From an uncultured beta proteobacterium (lineage in GTDB: Bacteria; Pseudomonadota; Gammaproteobacteria; Burkholderiales; Burkholderiaceae_B): a stretch of DNA of 47,536 bases. The stretch lies in NCBI GenBank assembly GCA_903865015.1, contig CAIPID010000343.1:1-47536 (forward strand), in the 5' to 3' direction. The position numbers were made by a program, and so were the translations under genes. Position 1 is the stretch's first letter. Each line of letters starts with the position of its first letter. This document shows positions 1 to 8,599 of this stretch, one piece after another. The notes below the pieces were generated by a model. That model saw only the letters and a list, made by a program, of their open reading frames with translations, did not search any database and was not told the origin of the DNA.

Positions 1-1265
1 GCCATCGAATCAAGCATGGCCTCGTCCATGTTGATATCAATAATCTGCGCGCCGCTTTCTACTTGCTGCCGGGCAACCGCAATCGCCTCATCGTACTTTT
101 CTTCACGGATCAGGCGCGCAAACATTTTGCTGCCGGTTACGTTGGTGCGCTCACCGACGTTGATAAACAAGGAACTGTCATCAAAGTTCAAGGCCTCGAG
201 CCCGGACAAGCGAGTCTTGACCTCGATCTCTGGCACGATGCGAATCGGCAGCGAGCAAACTTTTTCTGCAATGGCGCGCACATGGTCTGGCGTCGTGCCG
301 CAGCAGCCGCCAGCCATATTGACCAGACGGGACTTAGCGAATTCTTCGAGCAATGCGGATGTATCGGCAGGTGTTTCATCAAATCCCGTGTCACTCATTG
401 GATTAGGCAAGCCGGCGTTTGGATACACACACACGTAGGTGTCACAGATTTTGGACAACTCGGCGATGTAGGGACGCATCAATGCCGCACCTAACGCGCA
501 ATTCAGGCCAATGGTGATTGGACGGGCGTGACGAACGGAGTTCCAGAATGCCTCGACGGTCTGACCGGAAAGGATCCGGCCAGACGCATCAGTGACGGTG
601 CCGGAGATCATGACAGGCAGACGCTCACCACGTGCGTCGAACACCTCTTCGACCGCAAAAATTGCTGCCTTGGCGTTCAGGGTATCGAAAATGGTTTCGA
701 TCAGCACCAGGTCAATGCCACCGTCGAGCAGGCCATTTAACTGCTCGGCGTAGGCGATACGCAACTCATCGAATGTGACGTTACGCGCACCCGGATCATT
801 CACATCGGGTGAGATCGATGCGGTCTTGGGCTGCGGACCTAAGGCACCGGCGACAAAACGCGGACGCTCGGGCGTACTGAATTTGTCGCAGGCGGCACGT
901 GCGATTCTGGCCGACTCGAGATTGAGCTCATACGCGAGCTCTGGCAAATCATAGTCACCCTGAGCAATGGTCGTCGCACCAAACGTGTTGGTCTCGATCA
1001 CATCGGAGCCTGCCTCGAGGTACTGCTCGTGGATTTCACGAATCACATCGGGGCGCGTCAGGGACAACAACTCGTTGTTACCTTTGACGTCTTTGCCGTG
1101 CTCCACAAACCGCGCCCCCCGAAAATCAGACTCTGACAACTTGTAGCGTTGAATCATCGTACCCATCGCACCATCTAGGATCATGATGCGTTGCCCTAGC
1201 AGGCCCGCAAATTCGGCGCCACGAGTGTAACTTTCAAGGGGGTACGGCAGTTTGGGATAAGACAT
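1..1265 (-). CDS. metH: Cobalamin-dependent methionine synthase MetH, N-terminal part (runs off left edge)
   Basis: Transfers a methyl group from methyltetrahydrofolate to homocysteine through cobalamin. About 421 codons are present, from the ATG at 1265-1263; the C-terminal cobalamin and activation domains lie outside the window. The first ~330 residues are the homocysteine S-methyltransferase domain, with the zinc cysteines visible in LNCALG and GGCCGTTP. The pterin-binding domain then begins with [19 protein letters not shown] and DINMDEAML. Presence of the second domain shows a full-length MetH rather than a stand-alone homocysteine methyltransferase. It is divergent from a BtuF-like binding protein across a 229-base gap, which fits a local vitamin B12 theme. 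I did not recognise a cobalamin or SAH riboswitch in its leader. Confidence 0.95.
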   Translation of the reverse strand, partial: MSYPKLPYPLESYTRGAEFAGLLGQRIMILDGAMGTMIQRYKLSESDFRGARFVEHGKDVKGNNELLSLTRPDVIREIHEQYLEAGSDVIETNTFGATTIAQGDYDLPELAYELNLESARIARAACDKFSTPERPRFVAGALGPQPKTASISPDVNDPGARNVTFDELRIAYAEQLNGLLDGGIDLVLIETIFDTLNAKAAIFAVEEVFDARGERLPVMISGTVTDASGRILSGQTVEAFWNSVRHARPITIGLNCALGAALMRPYIAELSKICDTYVCVYPNAGLPNPMSDTGFDETPADTSALLEEFAKSRLVNMAGGCCGTTPDHVRAIAEKVCSLPIRIVPEIEVKTRLSGLEALNFDDSSLFINVGERTNVTGSKMFARLIREEKYDEAIAVARQQVESGAQIIDINMDEAMLDSM

Positions 1266-1295
1266 AGTGGAGACCGCCCAGAAATAAGGTGCGAG

Positions 1296-1315
1296 AGACC
1301 CCCGAAATAGGGTCT
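1296..1315 (-). other. Short hairpin in the metH leader
   Basis: AGACCC (1296-1301) pairs with GGGTCT (1310-1315) around an 8-base loop, 31 bases upstream of the metH start codon. It is a 6-bp stem with no following T-run on the metH strand, so it is not a typical terminator. It could be part of a leader RNA fold, but nothing links it to a known riboswitch class. Confidence 0.3.
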
Positions 1316-1494
1316 TCTACCAACCCGTCATGGTAACAAAAACAGACCTCTTGCAACGGCGGATGCCGATATGTTGGACAAGCCCTACAATTTGCGTTCA
1401 GTCCATCACCATTCGCCACCGATTATGTTTGTCTTCGGGGCGTGTCGGATGTAGCATCAGAGGCTCACGATTCGGGTGACTTTTAAGCGATCTC

Positions 1495-2403
1495 ATGCTT
1501 TTTTTACGTCGGTGCATTCTTTTTCTACCCCTCTGGGCATTCGTTCTGCTGGCCTGGTGTGGACAAGTGCGCGCCGAAGAAATAGAGCTAATCGATGATA
1601 ATGGCCGCGCTGTGCTGCTCAAAGAGCCCGCGCGCCGAGTGATTACTTTATCCTCACAAATTACTGAAATCATCTTTGCCGCTGGCGCGGGGGATAAAAT
1701 TGTTGCGACCGTTAACTCAAGCGACTATCCACCTGCCGCACAGAAGTTGCCGCGCATCGGCGATGGCCTCCAACCCGATCCTCAGAAAATCACAACTTAC
1801 AAGCCTGACCTCATCATCGGCTGGCTATCAGAACAGCTCGAGCCCCTTGAGGCTCTCAACATCCCGTTTTTTGTCAGCGCGCCCGAGTCGCTCGCCGAAA
1901 TCGCGGACTCAGTCGAGAACTTCGGCACGCTACTCGGCACCTCTCATATCGCACGCCCACGGGCAGATCTGTTGCGTCAGACATTAGACATGCTTGCGCA
2001 TACCAATACCAGTCGCGGTGCACAGCGCCCTCCTGTCCGGGTATTTATCCAGTCGGGCGCCGAACCCCAATACTCACTGGGTGGCGATCACTTGCTCTCC
2101 GACGTTATTGAAATCTGCGGTGGAGTAAACGTTTTTGCTGAATCAGCCTCTGTCACCCCGCAAGTGAGCGCTGGCAGTGTGCTGGCAGCCAAGCCGGACT
2201 TTATTCTGGTTGGACGTGCGGGGGCAGCCTCCGCGCCCGCCGTTGATCCAGCCGCTCTGGCATACTGGCGTTCTGTGGGGCTTACCGCCGCACGGGACGG
2301 GCAGGTGTTCGTGATGGATGCTGATGTTCTGTTTCGACCTGGCCCCCGACTGATTGATGCGGCAGGTATGCTTTGCGATGCCATCGAACGTTCCAGAAAA
2401 TAA
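1495..2403 (+). CDS. BtuF-like periplasmic (cobalamin/metal-chelate) substrate-binding protein
   Basis: A 302-residue ABC-transporter binding protein of the helical-backbone metal receptor class (BtuF/FhuD/TroA-like). It has a signal peptide with likely cleavage after VRA near residue 27. The family pattern follows: a first lobe starting [19 protein letters not shown], the PDLIIGW strand-turn, a long linker helix around residues 145-170, and a second lobe with [20 protein letters not shown]. No permease or ATPase gene adjoins it, so it must share transport partners encoded elsewhere. Its position divergent from B12-dependent metH suggests corrinoid uptake (inference); iron-siderophore or haem ligands cannot be excluded from sequence alone. 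thiG follows 58 bases downstream on the same strand. Confidence 0.8.
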   Translation: MLFLRRCILFLPLWAFVLLAWCGQVRAEEIELIDDNGRAVLLKEPARRVITLSSQITEIIFAAGAGDKIVATVNSSDYPPAAQKLPRIGDGLQPDPQKITTYKPDLIIGWLSEQLEPLEALNIPFFVSAPESLAEIADSVENFGTLLGTSHIARPRADLLRQTLDMLAHTNTSRGAQRPPVRVFIQSGAEPQYSLGGDHLLSDVIEICGGVNVFAESASVTPQVSAGSVLAAKPDFILVGRAGAASAPAVDPAALAYWRSVGLTAARDGQVFVMDADVLFRPGPRLIDAAGMLCDAIERSRK

Positions 2404-2412
2404 CCACGCTGC

Positions 2413-2439
2413 CCACTCATTGTTGCTCGGCATGAGTGG
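2413..2439 (+). other. Perfect 8-bp inverted repeat between the BtuF-like gene and thiG
   Basis: CCACTCAT (2413-2420) and ATGAGTGG (2432-2439) form an 8-bp stem with an 11-base loop. A run of five T follows about nine bases later (2449-2453), just before the thiG ribosome-binding region. It may act as a weak terminator, attenuator or mRNA-processing hairpin between the two genes. Confidence 0.4.
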
Positions 2440-2461
2440 CGCAAAGATTTTTCAAGGTTTA

Positions 2462-3271
2462 ATGAATATGACACAGCTTGACCCTTTGATTATCGCGGGC
2501 AAAGCCTACCAATCCAGACTGCTAGTGGGCACCGGTAAATATGCCGATTTCAAACAGACCCGCGAAGCGATCGACCAAAGCGGCGCAGAAATTGTGACCG
2601 TTGCAATCCGACGCACCAATATCGGCCAGAACGCTAGCGAGCCCAGCTTGTTGGAGTTTTTACCTCCCTCGCAATTTACCTACCTGCCCAATACCGCGGG
2701 CTGCTATACCGCGGACGATGCGGTGCGTACCTTGCGTCTGGCTCGCGAATTGCTAGACGGGCATCAACTCGTCAAGCTTGAGGTGCTGGGTGACCCACAT
2801 ACGCTGTTCCCCAACATGCCTGAAACACTTGCCGCCGCAAAAACACTCGTGGCCGATGGTTTTGAGGTTATGGTTTATTGCACGGACGATCCAATACAGT
2901 GCCGCATGCTTGAAGATATCGGCTGCGTGGCGGTCATGCCTCTGGCTTCCCTGATTGGCTCGGGCATGGGCATCCTCAACCCATGGAACCTCAAACTCAT
3001 CATTGATCAGTCCCACGTCCCTGTGCTCGTAGATGCAGGGGTAGGCACAGCCTCCGATGCGGCAATCGCCATGGAGCTCGGTTGTGACGGTGTATTGATG
3101 AATACAGCAATCGCCGGCGCACAGAATCCCGTACTCATGGCGAGCGCAATGAAAAAAGGCGTTCAAGCCGGTCGCGAAGCATTTTTGGCCGGCCGCGTCC
3201 CACGCAAGACCTATCAGGCAGCCCCGAGTTCACCGACAAGTGGTCTGATCACGCCAAGCGCATCGACATGA
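2462..3271 (+). CDS. thiG: Thiazole synthase ThiG
   Basis: Condenses 1-deoxy-D-xylulose 5-phosphate, dehydroglycine and ThiS-thiocarboxylate sulfur to form the thiazole phosphate of thiamine. It is 269 residues from ATG 2462, the usual family length. A second ATG at 2468 is also possible, and AAGG at 2453-2456 can serve either. Visible motifs are LLVGTGKY (20-27), the strand LPNTAGC (75-81), the Schiff-base lysine region VKLEVLGD (about K105), and the glycine-rich phosphate-binding segments GSGMGILNP and [10 protein letters not shown] of the TIM barrel. Its stop overlaps the thiD start by four bases, indicating translational coupling. No thiS, thiO or thiE accompanies it here. Confidence 0.95.
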   Translation: MNMTQLDPLIIAGKAYQSRLLVGTGKYADFKQTREAIDQSGAEIVTVAIRRTNIGQNASEPSLLEFLPPSQFTYLPNTAGCYTADDAVRTLRLARELLDGHQLVKLEVLGDPHTLFPNMPETLAAAKTLVADGFEVMVYCTDDPIQCRMLEDIGCVAVMPLASLIGSGMGILNPWNLKLIIDQSHVPVLVDAGVGTASDAAIAMELGCDGVLMNTAIAGAQNPVLMASAMKKGVQAGREAFLAGRVPRKTYQAAPSSPTSGLITPSAST

Positions 3272-4113
3272 CCAGCACGTCTCAACCTGCACCAAATACC
3301 CTCACGATCGCCGGCATGGACCCCTCCGGTGGGGCTGGCATTTTGGCAGACGTCAAAACCATGAGCGCACTGGGCAGCTATGCCTGCGCGGTGGTAGCTG
3401 CTCTGACGGCACAAAATACCCAGACTGTCTCAGACATTTCACCCGTCAACCCGCAGTTCGTCAGACAACAAATCGATACCTTATTTGCTGATGTCGAGAT
3501 TCACGCCGTCAAAATCGGTATGCTCGGCCAGACCGGTGTGATTGAAATGGTCGCCGACCGGCTTGCGCATTTTTTACCTAAGCACGTTGTCCTTGATCCG
3601 GTCATGGTCTCCAAAAGCGGGAATTTATTGCTTGAGCAAAAAGCTGTCGGCGTCCTGCGCGAGCAACTCCTGCCACAAGCAACAATCCTGACGCCTAATC
3701 TGCCGGAGGCAGGCGTTCTGCTTGAACAACGCCCAGTTGAGCGTGTTCGCGAGATGCGAAGCGTAGCCGAACGATTACGCAACCTGATGTCTTATTCAGG
3801 ACATCGGTGGGTTTTCCTAAAGGGTGGCCACCTGCCTGGTAATGAAACAATCGATTTTCTCCATGATGGCGACAAAATGATTGAGTTGCCTGGTCATCGG
3901 ATTCCCACAAAAAACACACATGGCACAGGTTGCACATTATCAGCAGCATTGGCCGCATTGTTGCCTCAAACCGAAACGGTTCCCGAGGCAGCAAAGCTTG
4001 CAAAAGAATACTTAATTCAAGCGATTTTGCACGCAGAACAGCTTAAAGTTGGGCAAGGACATGGTCCCGTGCACCATTTCTATAAATGGTGGGCACAAAC
4101 CCCCGTACAATAA
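3268..4113 (+). CDS. thiD: Hydroxymethylpyrimidine/phosphomethylpyrimidine kinase ThiD
   Basis: Phosphorylates HMP and then HMP-phosphate to the pyrophosphate used for thiamine phosphate synthesis. The 281 residues match the ribokinase-like ThiD family: substrate-binding [16 protein letters not shown] near residues 16-31, [11 protein letters not shown] in the middle, the PNLPEA turn, and the anion-hole motif [11 protein letters not shown] near residue 218. It starts inside the thiG stop codon (ATGA overlap), so thiazole and pyrimidine branch enzymes are made from one message. A ThiE domain is not fused, so thiamine phosphate synthase must be elsewhere. Confidence 0.95.
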   Translation: MTSTSQPAPNTLTIAGMDPSGGAGILADVKTMSALGSYACAVVAALTAQNTQTVSDISPVNPQFVRQQIDTLFADVEIHAVKIGMLGQTGVIEMVADRLAHFLPKHVVLDPVMVSKSGNLLLEQKAVGVLREQLLPQATILTPNLPEAGVLLEQRPVERVREMRSVAERLRNLMSYSGHRWVFLKGGHLPGNETIDFLHDGDKMIELPGHRIPTKNTHGTGCTLSAALAALLPQTETVPEAAKLAKEYLIQAILHAEQLKVGQGHGPVHHFYKWWAQTPVQ

Positions 4114-4143
4114 GGGTTTACGTCAATACTTTTTGATCGAGCC

Positions 4144-4824
4144 ATGAACGCGTCTAACTTGCCCAATATCGAGATCGCCCGCTTCAATATGGTGGAACAA
4201 CAAATCCGCCCCTGGGACGTCTCAGATGAAAACGTACTGAAAGCACTTTTCAAAATCCGTCGTGAATGTTTTGTGCCTACTGCGTATCGCGGACTCGCAT
4301 TCTCGGATATCGAAGTCCCCCTGATCCTTCAGACCACCGATACGCATCAGGTCATGCTGTCACCCAAAATGGAAGCCCGTCTTGCGCAGCTTCTGGAGCT
4401 GAAAGCCGATGACTGCGTGCTCGAAGTCGGTACTGGCTCGGGCTATCAGGCGGCCTTGCTCAGTGAGCTCGCACGCGACATCACTTCGATCGAAATTGAT
4501 CCTCGCTTGGTTGCATTTGCACAGAACAATCTTCAGCAAGCGCAGATCAAAAACGTCAAGGTTGAGACAGGTGATGGCAGTAACGGCTGGGGTACGACTG
4601 AATATGACGCGATTCTGGTGACGGGCTCGCTACCCAGCATTCCAGATGCGCTCAAATACCAATTGTGTGTGGGTGGTCGTATGGTGGTTGTGGTGGGTCA
4701 AGCCCCGGCAATGACTGTTTACCGCATTACACGCACCACTGCTGCAAGCTTTGAGACAACGTCTTTGTTTGAAACAGTGATCAAACCGCTCACAGGCCCC
4801 ACTGTTTCACACTTCAAGTTTTAA
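4144..4824 (+). CDS. Protein-L-isoaspartate O-methyltransferase-like protein with altered catalytic loop
   Basis: A 226-residue Class I SAM-dependent methyltransferase of the PIMT (Pcm) family. SAM motif I is clear as VLEVGTGSGYQAALL (92-106), followed by the acidic residue strand ITSIEIDPRLVAFAQ. The N-terminal ECFVPTAYRGLAFSD resembles the PIMT segment before the active site. The canonical loop GQTISxPxM, which carries the catalytic serine, reads HQVMLSPKM here (about 68-76), so the serine position appears to be leucine with a serine one residue later. Isoaspartyl repair activity is therefore uncertain. It lies 30 bases after thiD on the same strand and ends two bases from the convergent rfaE2 stop. 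Confidence 0.85.
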   Translation: MNASNLPNIEIARFNMVEQQIRPWDVSDENVLKALFKIRRECFVPTAYRGLAFSDIEVPLILQTTDTHQVMLSPKMEARLAQLLELKADDCVLEVGTGSGYQAALLSELARDITSIEIDPRLVAFAQNNLQQAQIKNVKVETGDGSNGWGTTEYDAILVTGSLPSIPDALKYQLCVGGRMVVVVGQAPAMTVYRITRTTAASFETTSLFETVIKPLTGPTVSHFKF

Positions 4825-4826
4825 AT

Positions 4827-5318
4827 TCAGTTCTGTGGCTCTCTGATTTTAGTCACTAGCGCAGTGGTAGACCGGGGAAATTCGAACGGTATCGCCACTG
4901 CCCGACCGCCCCACGACTCGACCAGTTTTGTTTCAGGCAAGGTCTGCATGTCGTAATCACCGCCTTTAACGATGAGATCCGGGCGCAACAGCCCTATGAT
5001 CTGAACCGGCGTGTCTTGTTCAAAAATGGTGACCGCCGTAACGCAACCAAGTGCAGCCAGCAGTGCCGCACGGTCATGGTCAGTGTTCAAGGGACGATCC
5101 GGGCCCTTGCCCAGTCGTCGCGCAGAGGCGTCAGAATTCACCGCAACGATCAGCGAACCACCCAACTGAGCAGCCTCGTCCAGATAGGTCACGTGTCCGC
5201 GGTGCAGGATATCAAACACACCGTTAGTGAATACGACAGGACCTGGCCAGACGCGCGAGGCGATCCGCTCGGCGCAGGCCTCAGGCGACAGGATTTTGCT
5301 CTCAAAACGCGCGCTCAT
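4827..5318 (-). CDS. rfaE2: D-glycero-beta-D-manno-heptose 1-phosphate adenylyltransferase RfaE2 (stand-alone HldE C-domain)
   Basis: Transfers AMP from ATP to heptose 1-phosphate, a step of ADP-heptose synthesis for the LPS inner core. The 163 residues carry the nucleotidyltransferase signature FTNGVFDILHRGH (30-42) and the downstream DLIVKGGDYD segment. It corresponds only to the second domain of E. coli HldE, as in other betaproteobacteria that encode the kinase separately. I chose ATG 5318 over a TTG at 5339, which would add seven residues, because the protein then begins MSARFESK and leaves 24 bases to the upstream diiron gene. gmhA, another enzyme of the same pathway, lies at 34.1 kb. 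Confidence 0.92.
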   Translation of the reverse strand: MSARFESKILSPEACAERIASRVWPGPVVFTNGVFDILHRGHVTYLDEAAQLGGSLIVAVNSDASARRLGKGPDRPLNTDHDRAALLAALGCVTAVTIFEQDTPVQIIGLLRPDLIVKGGDYDMQTLPETKLVESWGGRAVAIPFEFPRSTTALVTKIREPQN

Positions 5319-5342
5319 ATTTTTACTGACGATCTGCAATTG

Positions 5343-6206
5343 TTAAACAGGTGCCACGACACCCGTCGCTGCGCGCATCAACTCTTTACGGTAACGATTC
5401 AGGTCCTGAACCGTTTTGAAAGTTTGATCAAAAAGCAACGACATGTTGTGGAGAATGCGGGTAGATACTTTGCCCTCCCACTCTTTATCAAACACAATCT
5501 GCGTATCCAGCCAGCGCTCAAGCCAGCCTGGCTCAGGCAGTTTTGACTGCACCGTGTCATCAGGGAACATGCCTTTGTTGACATGCAGATTCGTCGGATG
5601 CAAGGCCTGAGGGGTGCGATGGGCAGAGGCCATCAACACGCCGATTTTGGCAAAAGCGATACGCGCCTGCTCACCGATTTCCTGGCCACGCTGACTCAGC
5701 GCACGTTTCATGTAGCGCAAATAAGCACCAGCGTGACGCGCCTCATCCTGGGAAATAATTTTGTAAATCGACTTGATCACTGGCTCGGTATGCCAGTCGG
5801 CCGCGCAGCGATACCAGTGATTCAAACGCACTTCGCCGCAGAAGTGCAGCATGAGTGTTTCAAGCGGTGGCGCCGGATCAAATTCAAAGCGAACTTTATG
5901 CAGCTCCTCTTCGGTTGGAACCAGGTCTGGCGCAAATCTGCGCAGGTATTCGATCAATACCAAAGAGTGTTTTTGCTCTTCAAAAAACCAGACTGACATA
6001 AACGCCGAAAAGTCGCTGTCATCACGGTTGTCACGCAAAAACATTTCTGTCGCAGGCAGTGCCGCCCACTCAGTAATGGCATTCATCTTGATCGTTTGCG
6101 CCTGCTCGTCGGTGAGCTTACTACGATCAAAATCCTGCCAGGGGATATCCGTTTCCATATTCCAGCGAACGGATTCCATCGATTTAAAAAGTTCTGTGTA
6201 GAGCAT
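5343..6206 (-). CDS. Ferritin-like diiron-carboxylate protein, function unassigned
   Basis: About 287 residues and predicted soluble. It has the full ligand pattern of a four-helix diiron protein: a glutamate in helix 1 (TEWAALPATE, near 46-54), EEQKH (E77-x-x-H80), a glutamate in CGEVRLNHW (near 125) and DEARH (E155-x-x-H158). This resembles acyl-ACP desaturases, AurF-type oxygenases and Coq7-like hydroxylases, but I cannot place it in a named family. It sits directly after ubiB and before rfaE2 on the same strand. ATG 6206 has AAGG eight bases upstream; ATG 6212 (two more residues) is the alternative. A redox or hydroxylation role tied to ubiquinone or lipid metabolism is inference from context. 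Confidence 0.85.
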   Translation of the reverse strand: MLYTELFKSMESVRWNMETDIPWQDFDRSKLTDEQAQTIKMNAITEWAALPATEMFLRDNRDDSDFSAFMSVWFFEEQKHSLVLIEYLRRFAPDLVPTEEELHKVRFEFDPAPPLETLMLHFCGEVRLNHWYRCAADWHTEPVIKSIYKIISQDEARHAGAYLRYMKRALSQRGQEIGEQARIAFAKIGVLMASAHRTPQALHPTNLHVNKGMFPDDTVQSKLPEPGWLERWLDTQIVFDKEWEGKVSTRILHNMSLLFDQTFKTVQDLNRYRKELMRAATGVVAPV

Positions 6207-6236
6207 ATTCATTGCCTTAAATATTGGGGCTGATTT

Positions 6237-7790
6237 TCAACGCATCAGCGTCCAGAGTGCCACGGCCAGGGCCACTGCGGCCACACCGGTTAATACCATT
6301 AATAAACGATTGCCTTGTTCACGCGCCTGGCGCATGCGCTTTAATTCGGACAAAACAGAAGCAGAGACGTCTGGACGGTTAAGCTGCGCGTGCATTAAAC
6401 GCGGAAACTCAGGTAACCACTGCGCCCACTGCCCTGCTTCCTGAGTCAGTTTTTTTCGTATTCCACGCAGACCAACCCTCTCATGCATCCAGTTTTCAAG
6501 ATAAGGTTTGGCTGTTTTCCATAAGTCTAACTGTGGATCGAGCTGGCGTCCTAATCCTTCAACATTAAGAAGGGTTTTTTGCAATAAAACCAGCTGAGGT
6601 TGAATTTCAACATTAAAACGGCGCGATGTCTGGAATAACCGCAATAAAACCTGCCCAAGGGAAATCTCAGCTAACGGGCGGTCGAAGTAAGGCTCACACA
6701 CGGCACGCACCGCCCCCTCAAGCTCTTCTTCGCGCGTAGTCGGGGGCACCCATCCAGACTCGATGTGCAGCCGCGCCACGCGCCTGTAGTCTCGCTGAAA
6801 GAACGCCAGGAAATTTTGCGCCAGGTAGTTTTTATCAAACTCAGACAATGAGCCGACAATGCCGAAATCTAGTGCAATATATCGGCCTAGCGTCTCCGGG
6901 CGATCAGACACGTAGATATTGCCGGGATGCATATCCGCATGAAAAAACCCATCTGAAAAAACTTGGGTAAAGAAAATTTCTACGCCGGTGCGTGCAAGTG
7001 TCGAGATATCGACTCCGAGCGTGCGCAAACGCTCGATCTGGCTAACAGGTACACCATACATGCGCTCCATTGTGAAAACCGTGCTTGCACAGTAGTCCCA
7101 CATCACCTCTGGCACCCAGAGTAATTCTCCGCGCGGGGTGCCGGCAGCGAAATTACGCCGCAACTGACTGCAATTAGCGGCTTCGCGCAACAGATCAAGT
7201 TCATCGTGCAAATGCTTGTCAAATTCGCCAACAACCTCACGCGGCTTGAGGCGCTTGCCATCGGGCGCCAGGCGCTCAATCAGCTTGGCCAGCACGCGCA
7301 TCAGGGACAAGTCTTTGTCAATCACATCCAGAATTGCCGGACGCAACACCTTGACTGCGACATGACGGCCATCATGGAGCACTGCAAAATGCACCTGCGC
7401 AACCGAGGCCGAAGCAACGGGATCGGTTTCAAATTGAGCAAATAAAACCTGAGGCGATTGACCGAGCGCCTGTTCGATACACGCGGCCGCCACATCGGAG
7501 GGAAAAGGTGCAACCCGATCCTGCAATAAAGTCAGCTCATCGGCGATATCAGGGGGAATCAAATCCCGGCGCGTCGACAGGACCTGTCCAAATTTGACAA
7601 AAATCGGGCCTAGCGACTCAAGTGCGAGTCTCAATCTTTGGCCGCGCGGCATTTTAGGGGTCGAACCCAGCCGCACCAACCAAAGTAAGCGCACAGCCAT
7701 TGGATGATTAATCCCTGACAGCACAAGCTCGTCCAGCCTATATCGCCAGACGACCATCACAATACGAGCTAAGCGCGGCAAGGACATCAT
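6237..7790 (-). CDS. ubiB: Ubiquinone biosynthesis accessory kinase-like protein UbiB
   Basis: A 517-residue atypical kinase/ATPase of the ABC1/ADCK/COQ8 family that supports ubiquinone synthesis at the inner membrane. The family-specific KFGQ motif is at 66-69, the alanine-rich nucleotide loop ASASVAQVH at 126-134, the ATP lysine in HVAVKVLRP at about 147, the catalytic loop HADMHPGN at 284-291 and DFG at 308-310. A hydrophobic helix near residues 497-515 is the expected C-terminal membrane anchor. Its start overlaps the ubiJ stop by four bases (7787-7790), and the diiron gene follows about 30 bases later. Confidence 0.96.
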   Translation of the reverse strand: MMSLPRLARIVMVVWRYRLDELVLSGINHPMAVRLLWLVRLGSTPKMPRGQRLRLALESLGPIFVKFGQVLSTRRDLIPPDIADELTLLQDRVAPFPSDVAAACIEQALGQSPQVLFAQFETDPVASASVAQVHFAVLHDGRHVAVKVLRPAILDVIDKDLSLMRVLAKLIERLAPDGKRLKPREVVGEFDKHLHDELDLLREAANCSQLRRNFAAGTPRGELLWVPEVMWDYCASTVFTMERMYGVPVSQIERLRTLGVDISTLARTGVEIFFTQVFSDGFFHADMHPGNIYVSDRPETLGRYIALDFGIVGSLSEFDKNYLAQNFLAFFQRDYRRVARLHIESGWVPPTTREEELEGAVRAVCEPYFDRPLAEISLGQVLLRLFQTSRRFNVEIQPQLVLLQKTLLNVEGLGRQLDPQLDLWKTAKPYLENWMHERVGLRGIRKKLTQEAGQWAQWLPEFPRLMHAQLNRPDVSASVLSELKRMRQAREQGNRLLMVLTGVAAVALAVALWTLMR

Positions 7791-8473
7791 GTGACGTTCC
7801 TCTTGCTCGCGAGTCGATCTAGTTTTGCCGTAAGATTTGCGTAGCGAACAGACAAAGCATCCATGCGAGCATCAAGCGGAACTCGTCGCTGATGGTGCAT
7901 GGCAAGCACTGGGCGGCCTGTCAGTGTCTCGGTCTCTTCGGCCAAATACTCTGCTGCGTTTTGTGCCAGGCTGAGGGAAAAGTTGCGCAGCGTTTGGCTT
8001 AGATCGCGTGCGCTGCGTATTAGTTTTTGGGCAGGTATGTCGCCCAGAACTTTAGCGAGAGCGTCTTCTGGATCAGGACGTAAATCTCGCGCCAGATCCG
8101 ATACGACCTGCGCTAATGCGGCCTGACCCGAAATGTTGATCAGCTCCGCCATATCGCCAGAGGATTGGGACGAGAACACGCGCGCAGACGTGAGCCTTTC
8201 AGCAATAATTTCGAGCACGACATCAGGCACCACGGCTGCGTCTGATTGGGTCAAGTGACCTTCTGCATCAATCGTCAGCGTCACCGCAAATCCGCCTAAA
8301 GCAATCCGTATCGTCTTGCCCGCAAAGCGAGCCAGCCGATCCGCCGCCCAAGGCTGTTGGACCGTCAGCAGATTGAATGCGGCAGCAATCACTCGCACAG
8401 GGTGCAGTGCAGCAATACCAGGAAGGGGAGGCGTGAATTGTTTCACGTATGGGGAGCGCCAGGCTTTTATCAA
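7787..8473 (-). CDS. ubiJ: Ubiquinone biosynthesis accessory factor UbiJ (SCP2 domain)
   Basis: A 228-residue protein with an N-terminal SCP2-like lipid-binding domain (about residues 20-130, including [13 protein letters not shown]) and a helical, partly coiled-coil C-terminal half. UbiJ is known to help organise the cytosolic Ubi complex and bind ubiquinone intermediates. Assignment rests on the domain plus the ubiE-(Tim44)-ubiJ-ubiB order and the four-base overlap with ubiB. The start is uncertain: 8473 is a TTG, a GTG at 8446 would shorten the protein by nine residues, and neither has a good ribosome-binding site. Confidence 0.85.
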   Translation of the reverse strand: MIKAWRSPYVKQFTPPLPGIAALHPVRVIAAAFNLLTVQQPWAADRLARFAGKTIRIALGGFAVTLTIDAEGHLTQSDAAVVPDVVLEIIAERLTSARVFSSQSSGDMAELINISGQAALAQVVSDLARDLRPDPEDALAKVLGDIPAQKLIRSARDLSQTLRNFSLSLAQNAAEYLAEETETLTGRPVLAMHHQRRVPLDARMDALSVRYANLTAKLDRLASKRNVT

Positions 8474-8543
8474 AGATAGCAGTTTAACGGGTAATCCGTG
8501 TACATCGTGTGCGCAGCGACGGAGCTCAGCTCACTCACTCAAC

Positions 8544-8572
8544 AAAAAACCCGCACTAACGGCGGGTTTTTT
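8544..8572 (-). terminator. Rho-independent terminator after the Tim44-domain gene
   Basis: A stem with core CCCGC/GCGGG (8550-8554 with 8562-8566) and a 7-base loop is flanked by A6 on one side and T6 on the other. It can therefore terminate transcription in either direction. It lies 28 bases beyond the Tim44 gene stop and before ubiJ, so ubiJ-ubiB probably have their own promoter or depend on read-through. Confidence 0.85.
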
Positions 8573-8599
8573 AAAAGAAAGCAGCTCAACTCACGCTGA

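Noticed and set aside
1266-1494. Cobalamin or SAH riboswitch upstream of metH
   Set aside because: The region contains GCCGTTGCAAG, loosely like part of an SAH riboswitch, but no consistent set of conserved boxes or stems could be assembled by eye.
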